Source: Avena insularis
Lineage: Eukaryota > Streptophyta > Magnoliopsida > Poales > Poaceae
NCBI GenBank assembly: GCA_023614405.1
Contig: CM042694.1
Location: forward strand, 354,472,010-354,536,009
DNA length: 64,000 bases
Direction of reading: 5' to 3'
The translations under genes were made by a program, and so were the position numbers. The notes under the pieces were generated by a model, which did no database searches, had not been told where the DNA came from, and saw only the letters and a program-made list of their open reading frames with translations. This document shows, in pieces, positions 58,411 to 64,000 of the stretch (the stretch's first letter is position 1; every line of letters starts with the position of its first letter).

Positions 58411-58957
58411 TGATGGATCTGAAATATAGCCATCTACGTCCACATTTAAATTAGATATTATTCATAATTTTGATGAAATATCTGCAGGTTAGGAACCCTA
58501 GTGACAGAAGGGGTAGTACGACTGTATGTGAGGGATTTACTTGGGATTAACGGTGACATCACTATGCATAGCATTAGTTCTCTTTCTTCTATGGATGAGA
58601 CTAGTAGGTTACTGCTATAAGTGGTTGTAGAGTCAATAGCAATTATGGATGCACTGCCCCATATAATTTATCTTGCTCTAACAAGTACATGCATACTTTA
58701 TTTCTTTATTTTATTTCCATCAGATGTTTTGCACAGCTACAGGTGAAACCAAACGCCCTAGGCCTTCTCTCTCCATCATCGACAACAACAAAAAGACCCA
58801 AGCTATTGGTCCGGTAAAAACACAAAAAGAATTCTAAAACTCCTGAAGGTCCGTTAAAGTAACTTCACTATGCATTCGCTTCTCGAGGATTTGATAACCT
58901 AGGTCTACTAGGGAAAAATAAGCTACACTACATCTATAATCCGGATTGAAGGTATCA
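58411..58957 (+). repeat. Element D 3' LTR, internally deleted
   Basis: 547 bp. The outer parts match 43146-43216 and 43933-44404. The middle 716 bp are missing, with TCT shared at both breakpoints. It has no hairpin and no TATA. Confidence 0.9.
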
Positions 58958-59210
58958 GCATCATCCTAAAAAAGTTATACAAACCAACATTGTTGCAAAG
59001 GAAATTAAAATCATGACAAATGCCCAGTTGGTTGAGGATGTAAGGACACACTCACTTGATGGACTTGATTTCTCGGTGCTTGAAACGGTTGAAACGAGTG
59101 AGCTGAAACTCCTCGGTGAACTCGATGCCAAATGACTTGGGGGTTAGCATATCAACGGGTGGTGCGCCTTGTTCCGCGGCCACTACACGTGTACGGTTCC
59201 TCGTATTCAT
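58958..59210 (-). pseudogene. Element E ORF3, 5' part
   Basis: From Met at 59210 it begins MNTRNRTR, then FNRFKHREIK, then after a break ILNQLGICHDFNFLCNN. All three blocks align with element D ORF3. It is cut at 58958 by element D and resumes at 43145. Confidence 0.75.
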
Positions 59211-59427
59211 CTAAAACAAAAATAAAGCTAATTAAAAATTTATATAATAGAAACTTAGCATAAATGATCCTCTACACTTTTTACAAAAGAAACTCCTCTA
59301 AAGACAAAACTAAGCATGCTCATAATAAAGATTAGCCCAAGAACCAAACCTAAGTCTAGTTTAGTAATTGTGAAAGATTGAGCAAGGTTTTGATGCATAT
59401 AAGCTAGGGATCAGAGGAGAAACATAC
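59211..59427 (-). promoter_or_regulatory. Probable leader intron of element E ORF3
   Basis: On the minus strand CTAAG/GTATGTTTCTCC (donor at 59427) and TTTTTGTTTTAG (acceptor ending at 59211) bound a 217-bp AT-rich intron directly before the ORF3 ATG. Element D has the same acceptor and homologous donor context. Confidence 0.6.
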
Positions 59428-59572
59428 CTTAGATCGATTGAGTGCTAGGAATCGAAGAACTAACGAATAGATTTGACGATCTAATTAAGGTAGATTGGAG
59501 TTTGGAGGAAGAAGAAAGGGAGAATTTGTGATTTGGATTTTAGGTTTACCTCTCCCTGGGTTCATGTCATGG
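59428..59572 (-). promoter_or_regulatory. Leader exon between hairpins and intron (element E)
   Basis: A CT-rich minus-strand leader, without ORF, between the hairpin array and the donor site. No clear TATA is seen here. Confidence 0.35.
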
Positions 59573-59905
59573 TCGGGTACGCGGCAGGCTGGAGGTACGG
59601 CTGGAGCCTGCCCGTACCAAGTGTCCAACCTTGGGGTCGAAGCACCCTTTCGACAGTGCACTTGGTACGGGCGAGCGGTACAGTTGCTTGCGCCCGTACT
59701 ACTGGTCGTTATCAGCTCAGTACATTTACCTCAAACTTGATGTTTTGCTCGCGTATACGGTACGGGCGGACGGTACGTTCCACTCCGGTCGTACCAGTGG
59801 TCGTTATCGCCTTTGTGTCCATCAACAAAAATCGAAGTTTGCATTTTCTTGTGCCGCGATGTGGTGTGGGCACACGGTACAGTCGCCTTCGGTCGTACCG
59901 GTGCT
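59573..59905 (-). repeat. Hairpin array in element E
   Basis: Four imperfect inverted repeats lie at about 59573-59613, 59658-59707, 59758-59806 and 59872-59905. They are built on arms of type GGTACGACCGGA and TCCGCCCGTACC. On the minus strand all but the first are preceded by a TAACGACC-type tag (TAACGAGC in one). The place in the element and the tag match element D, but the stem core is GGTACG, not CTATACG. Confidence 0.75.
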
Positions 59906-60224
59906 CGTTAAGCTCGCAGTAAGCTTCAAAAACTTAAAGAGTTAAGTTAGTAGCTTCGTTCGCCTTTGCACAACTTAGCAATAATAAAATGGCAGCAAAT
60001 AAAATTAATAAAAACATCAGTATCTTATGGCCATGTGTTAGCAAATATAATAGATCGAGGATTACCTTGATTTCTTCTCCTCTCTTAAAATGATCTTCTT
60101 GAACACTCTTTAGTAAAAACAAAACAAAGATAAAACTAACGCAAGATTTAAAACTTTATTTCACATGGGTTGTCTCCCATGAAGCACTTCTAGATAAGGT
60201 CAATTAGATTGACCAAGATGGTGA
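59906..60224. other. Spacer after element E gag-PR
   Basis: Non-coding. It carries CATGGGAGACAACCCATG (minus strand, 60164-60181), 44 bp after the gag-PR stop. Confidence 0.6.
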
Positions 60225-60928
60225 TTATTTAGGATTTGCAAGTGGAACACCTACTCCAAAGCAATTGGATTTTAAAGTGATTATACCATCATCATCATTA
60301 GGCTTGGCCTTCTTATTTCTTGGGAAGTGGACTATAAGAGGATCTCTAGATGGTAGTCCTATTCTCACATTCCCCTAATGTAAATTGATCAAAGCTTTGA
60401 TAGTACTTAGGAAGGGCCTAACTAAAATTATAGGTGCTATGGGATCTTCAGGCATGTCCACTATAACAAGATCAATAAGAGCGGGACATCCTTTAATTTC
60501 AACAACTATATTTTCTTTAATCCCAAAAGCTTGTTTGTAGGTCGAATCAGTAGTTGTAAATGTCCCTAAGTTTATCTTATCAAATAAGCTCTTGGAAATT
60601 GTTGAGACACTTGCTCCAAGATCACAAAGAGAAGCTATCTCATTAACCCCAATTTTAATTTTAATAGTGGGCCGAAATATATCATCTAGCTTAGCTGGAA
60701 GCTTATCAGCTAGTTTCTTATACTCCATTTCTAGTTCACGAACTTTAGATGCCACTTCTTTTATAAATTGTTGTTATGTAGCATCGTTACCTTGTTCTAT
60801 ATCGGGATTCTTCATGATGATCATCTTCAACAAATCTTCCATGGTGTAATCCGGTGATGGCGCATTGCTATTGTCTAGCTCTTCAGGCTTCTCATCTTTG
60901 TTTTCTGCCCTCATCATTTTGAGGTCCT
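60225..60928 (-). pseudogene. Element E gag 3' end and protease
   Basis: The frame shows the spacer ELDNSNAPSPDYTMEDL, then the protease with CDLGASVSTISKSL (about 60610-60650) and APIILVRPFL. There is a TAG at 60375, a stop near 60774, and the natural end is at 60225-60227 after a GVGVPL block, as in element D. A G-to-V change is seen in the usual ILGRPF motif. Joined to the rest of gag beyond the solo LTR. Confidence 0.85.
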
Positions 60929-60933
60929 CCACG

Positions 60934-62215
60934 TGTTGGGAATATGCCCTAGAGGCAATCATGTATGATATTATTCCCAATGTATTCTTAAAGTTATTGT
61001 CCATGTATGAACTACTGATATGTATCATTGAATATGTGATTCGATTGTGGAACTATATATTCATGTTGTTCATACTAGTTATCCTTGGTCGTTGAGGTTG
61101 TGCTGGACACACAACTTAGCCTAATGTGAAAGTCGGCTGATGACTCGGTTCCACTTGTCATGGGCATGGTGATGTTATTCCGACTTACACTGATTCGGCT
61201 AAAGAGTTTAGCAAATCGGACTGACCCACAGTTGAGATGCAACGAGCATATTGTCATTTGTAGTCAAGCAATGGAATCCTTCGACCTGAGGTGATCACAT
61301 GATCCGAGTTGTGGATCGCCAGCTTAGGTCCTATCAAACGTTGTTCCGTAAATGGGAAGTTATAAAGGTAGGGTTCGGGTTGGCTATGAAGCAATCTACA
61401 TGACATAGATTACCAAGATGGGATTTGCCCCTCCATAATGGAGAGATATTCTTTGGGCCCTCTCATGTGATACGATTCGAAAGCATGGCCATGCACGACT
61501 TGGTTAAGTGTTAACCAAGGAGTAGGACTAAGTGTTAGTCCAATGAATCGTATATCATGGAACGAGAAGAGAGAGTCGAGGTATTAAAAGGATGGCAACA
61601 ACTCGCCTATAGCTTGACAAGATATATCGTGAGGCAAAGGGACTTGGAAGAAAGTCACATTGAGAAAGGTTTGTCTTCTGACTTTACGGCGCTTGGGAGT
61701 TGGCACGTCTTGCTAGAGGACGCTACCAACTATCGACTCGGAGTGGTGACTCGTGTCGTGTCAGCGCACGTAAACTCTGGTCACACACTTAAGGGTAAGG
61801 AGCCCATGTGTATTAGATCCATGTGGAGATTGGGGTACGGCCTAGATGGTCCTCAAGCGTTGAGCCTAGTTAGGAGTGTATATAAGTGGAGTGACAAGGG
61901 ATTGTCCTGACCTAGCCGTCACTTTCTCCACTCCCATTTCGGGCTAGACAGGATCTAGCAGTCCTCTGCCTGGAGCTCCTTCCTGTACGTGTGGATACCG
62001 GTAGAGGCGTTGCACGTGCGGCGCTGGAGACAAGAATGTCCGTGGGAATCTGGACGTGCTGTACGGGGATCGTTCGGCACGGCATCAACTGACGTGCTTC
62101 ATCAATAATCCGCACATGCGCGTCTAGTGGTAAATCTCGTGGCCTACTACCTCAGCTGGATCTTGGGATCACCGCGTAGGGAAAAAGTTTTTGTTTATCT
62201 CTGCGTGGCCCAACA
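60934..62215 (+). mobile_element. Solo LTR H of a BARE/Angela/WIS-type Copia element
   Basis: 1282 bp from TGTTGGGAATATGCCC to GTGGCCCAACA. It is flanked by a perfect 5-bp duplication ccacg (60929-60933 and 62216-62220). It contains TATA TATATAAG at 61879-61886. No internal Copia DNA or second LTR is present, so it arose by LTR-LTR recombination after insertion into the gag of element E. The frame at 61557-61910 is inside the LTR and not a gene. Confidence 0.93.
61878..61886 (+). promoter_or_regulatory. TATA box of solo LTR H
   Basis: GTATATAAG about 335 bp before the LTR end, as expected for this LTR type. The LTR could still start transcription antisense to element E gag. Confidence 0.6.
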
Positions 62216-63380
62216 CCACGGGGTTTCGCTCGGGCTTTCCAACGAATTTTGCAAGTATGAGAGATTGGCTCTCAATTACTTTGCCCAATTGTGTCTCCAC
62301 GGTCTTGGTTCTTTCCTATAGAGATTGCACATCATTTCTAATTTAGCTTGGTTAGATAATTTTCCAATACTAGTCTCATGGTTCTCCATAATTTTAATAA
62401 GCATATTATTTTGCTCGATTTGAGCTTGCATGAAAGTTCTAAGATTACTTTCAAGAGAGAGATTACCATGATTTGCTCCATTATGGTTATCATAATTATT
62501 ATTATAAGGAGCACTTGCAGGATTAGAATATTGTTTTTGAATGTTTGAGCTAACGTTTTGACTCTTCTAAGCAGGATTATAAGGATTACGAGCTATAAAA
62601 TTAACGTCATTAGTATTGGTAGTGATAGCATTAATTTGGGTATCTTCCTTACCCTTCACAATATTAAGTAACTCATCTACCTTTGCCGTAAGCTCTTCAT
62701 TATGTTCCTCGGTGATGGAATTCACCCTTTTTGAGGATCTTTCTACATGCCATTAGGCATGGTTGTCTTACATATCATCAAGTAATTTCTTTGCAACACT
62801 CACTTGCTTTCCCATGATAGTTCCTCCTGTGGCGGTATCGAGCATAGACTTAGACATTGGGTTAAGGTCATTATAAAATAAATGTAATATAAGCCATTCT
62901 TCCATCCCATGACTAGGATAGTTCATTACAGCTTCTTTCATCCTTTTCCAAGCAAGCGCTAGCGGCTCGTGGTCTTCTTGTCTAAAGCTTGTAGTGTTGG
63001 ACCTTAGTTGTATATTCTTAGCTAGAGGGAAAAGTTTGTCATAAAAATATTAGTACATTCCTCCCAAGATTTAATAGTGCCTTTAGGCAAAGCTAGCAAC
63101 CAGTCCTTAGCCTTTCCTCTTAAAGAGAAAGGAAATAAATGTAATTTACCGCACTTGGGTCAACATATTTTATGCGCATCATGTCGCAAATTTTAGTAAA
63201 AGTATTTAGGTGAAAACGTGAGTCCTCAGCAGATGAGCCTCCAAATTGATTCTGTTGAACCAAACTCAAAAGTTTAGGCTTAATTTCATAAGTTTCCACA
63301 TCAATAGCGTGCTGTGTAATAGGTGCATGAATAAATTCATCGGTGGGAGTACCATACTCCTCAAGTTTGTTTTGAGCCAT
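62216..63380 (-). pseudogene. Element E gag, main part
   Basis: The start MAQNKLEEYG is at 63380. The blocks LVQQNQFGGS and FTKICDMMRIKYVDPS (63120-63270) match element D. A frameshift near 63140 and several more breaks follow, but gag similarity can be followed to the solo LTR insertion at 62216-62220. With the solo LTR set aside, the spacer joins the protease part at 60928 in frame. Confidence 0.8.
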
Positions 63381-63537
63381 CGTTCTTTTCTTTTTGGTGT
63401 TTTTGAATAAGAGAAACAAATAAACAACCAACATTTTTTGGATTTTCTATAGATGACAAAAAGTAAACTAATAACAAGAAATAAACTACAAAAAATAACT
63501 AAAAACAAGGTCTCTAGTGACCTCTAGCTAATTGCTT

Positions 63538-63553
63538 CCCCGACAACAACGCT
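63538..63553 (-). other. Element E primer binding site (decayed)
   Basis: The minus strand reads TAGCGTTGTTGTCGGGG-like sequence in place of TGGCGCCGTTGCCGGGG. All four differences are C/T or G/A transitions. The place relative to the LTR and gag is as in element D. Confidence 0.75.
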
Positions 63554-63564
63554 AGAAAAAGGGT

Positions 63565-64000
63565 TGCTACCTTTGATCCGGATTTACGGATGCAGTATAG
63601 TAGATTTTTCCCTAGTAGACCTTGGTTTAATCGAACTTTGGGAAACAATGCTAAAAGGAAATTAATAAGGCACGCCTATAAGACTTGTTTCTTAGTTTTA
63701 ACTTCGTTTACCGGACCTTTCTAGTTTACTTTGAATCATGGGTTGTTTTAATGGATGGAGATAGGCCAGGGTCGAAGATTCACCTGCAGCTGCACATTAT
63801 ATGGGATAAATATAGTAATACGCATTGATGTGTAATGATTTAACAAAGATAAAATTTGTGGGCAACACATCCCGATATACTAGAGCCCCTACGAATCACA
63901 AGCACAACAATAGTCTTTCGATCCAACTATTGTAACTACGAAGCACCAGGCTTACAAAAATTATTAAGTGAAAGACACAGATCAAAGCCTTAAGAAGTGA
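63565..64000 (-). repeat. Element E 5' LTR (partial, runs off window)
   Basis: On the minus strand the LTR ends at 63565 just before the PBS leader. From 63595 to the window end it matches 39424-39830. Confidence 0.85.

Larger units (their letters stand above)
43146..58957 (+). mobile_element. Element D: Athila-like gag-PR-ORF3 element
   Basis: It has a 5' LTR (43146-44404), tRNA-Asp PBS, gag-PR (44611-45273 and 53424-54627), hairpin array, leader intron, ORF3 (55733-56766), polypurine tract and a shortened 3' LTR (58411-58957). The flanking duplication is gcagc (43141-43145) versus gcatc (58958-58962), one mismatch. Element C lies within its gag. Without C it is about 7.7 kb. There is no RT, RNase H or INT. 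Confidence 0.9.
39410..64000 (-). mobile_element. Element E: Athila-like gag-PR-ORF3 element (runs off window)
   Basis: Parts on the minus strand are 5' LTR (63565 to window end), degenerate tRNA-Asp PBS, gag-PR (63380-60225), hairpin array, leader intron, ORF3 (59210-58958 then 43145-42321), polypurine tract and 3' LTR (39410-40683). Element D splits ORF3 and the solo LTR H splits gag. With these removed, the gag-PR and ORF3 frames line up with those of D. RT, RNase H and INT are absent. The left boundary (39410) is uncertain by about 20 bp because the LTR ends have diverged. Confidence 0.88.

Noticed and set aside
61557..61910. 117-residue plus-strand ORF
   Set aside because: Wholly inside the solo Copia LTR and upstream of its TATA box.

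Overview
The window looks like heterochromatic or intergenic DNA from a large-genome cool-season grass (Pooideae). I base this on a BARE/Angela/WIS-type Copia LTR (start TGTTGGGAATATGCCC), several Athila-lineage Ty3/gypsy elements primed by tRNA-Asp, a gypsy element with 6-kb LTRs, a CACTA end, and nested insertions. The species cannot be fixed from sequence alone. I found no intact host gene, rRNA, tRNA or CRISPR array. Every recognisable coding region belongs to a decayed retrotransposon.

Layout: 1-1541 is a truncated minus-strand gypsy LTR. 1542-2589 is anonymous DNA with a degenerate Stowaway-like MITE. 2595-12999 is element A, a full-length minus-strand Athila-type element with gag, PR, RT, RNase H and INT, two 1.5-kb LTRs and a perfect 5-bp target duplication (AATAC). 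13005-17105 is low-coding DNA with an 84-bp minisatellite (about 8 units, each with a G-box-like core), a 16-bp array and a CACTA-type end. 17106-23288 is element I, a 5'-truncated plus-strand gypsy fragment (PR, RT, RNase H, an extra 3' ORF, 3' LTR).

23289-39409 is a minus-strand Copia remnant G (LTR plus a little internal DNA), split by element B (24031-38022). B is a gypsy-type element with 5.9- and 6.0-kb LTRs around only 2.0 kb of internal DNA. 39410-64000 is element E, a minus-strand Athila-like gag-PR-ORF3 element that runs off the window. E carries element D (43146-58957, plus strand) in its ORF3 and a solo Copia LTR H (60934-62215) in its gag. D in turn carries element C (45274-53418, minus strand, a pol-deleted relative of A) in its gag. 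The order of insertion is therefore E, then D, then C; H also came after E.

The most interesting signal is not a protein. The Athila-type elements have a strong inverted repeat just upstream of the LTR TATA box, and a related inverted repeat, single or in an array, upstream of the extra 3' ORF. In A and C the two modules share sequence, so the internal one looks like a copy of U3. In I, D and E the stem sequence differs between families while pairing is kept, and the flanking tag TTAACGACC is retained. Two further small hairpins recur: one just before the polypurine tract, and one just after the gag-PR stop. In D and E the 3' ORF is preceded by a probable spliced leader intron. Together these suggest a conserved expression unit for the 3' ORF in elements that have otherwise lost RT and integrase.
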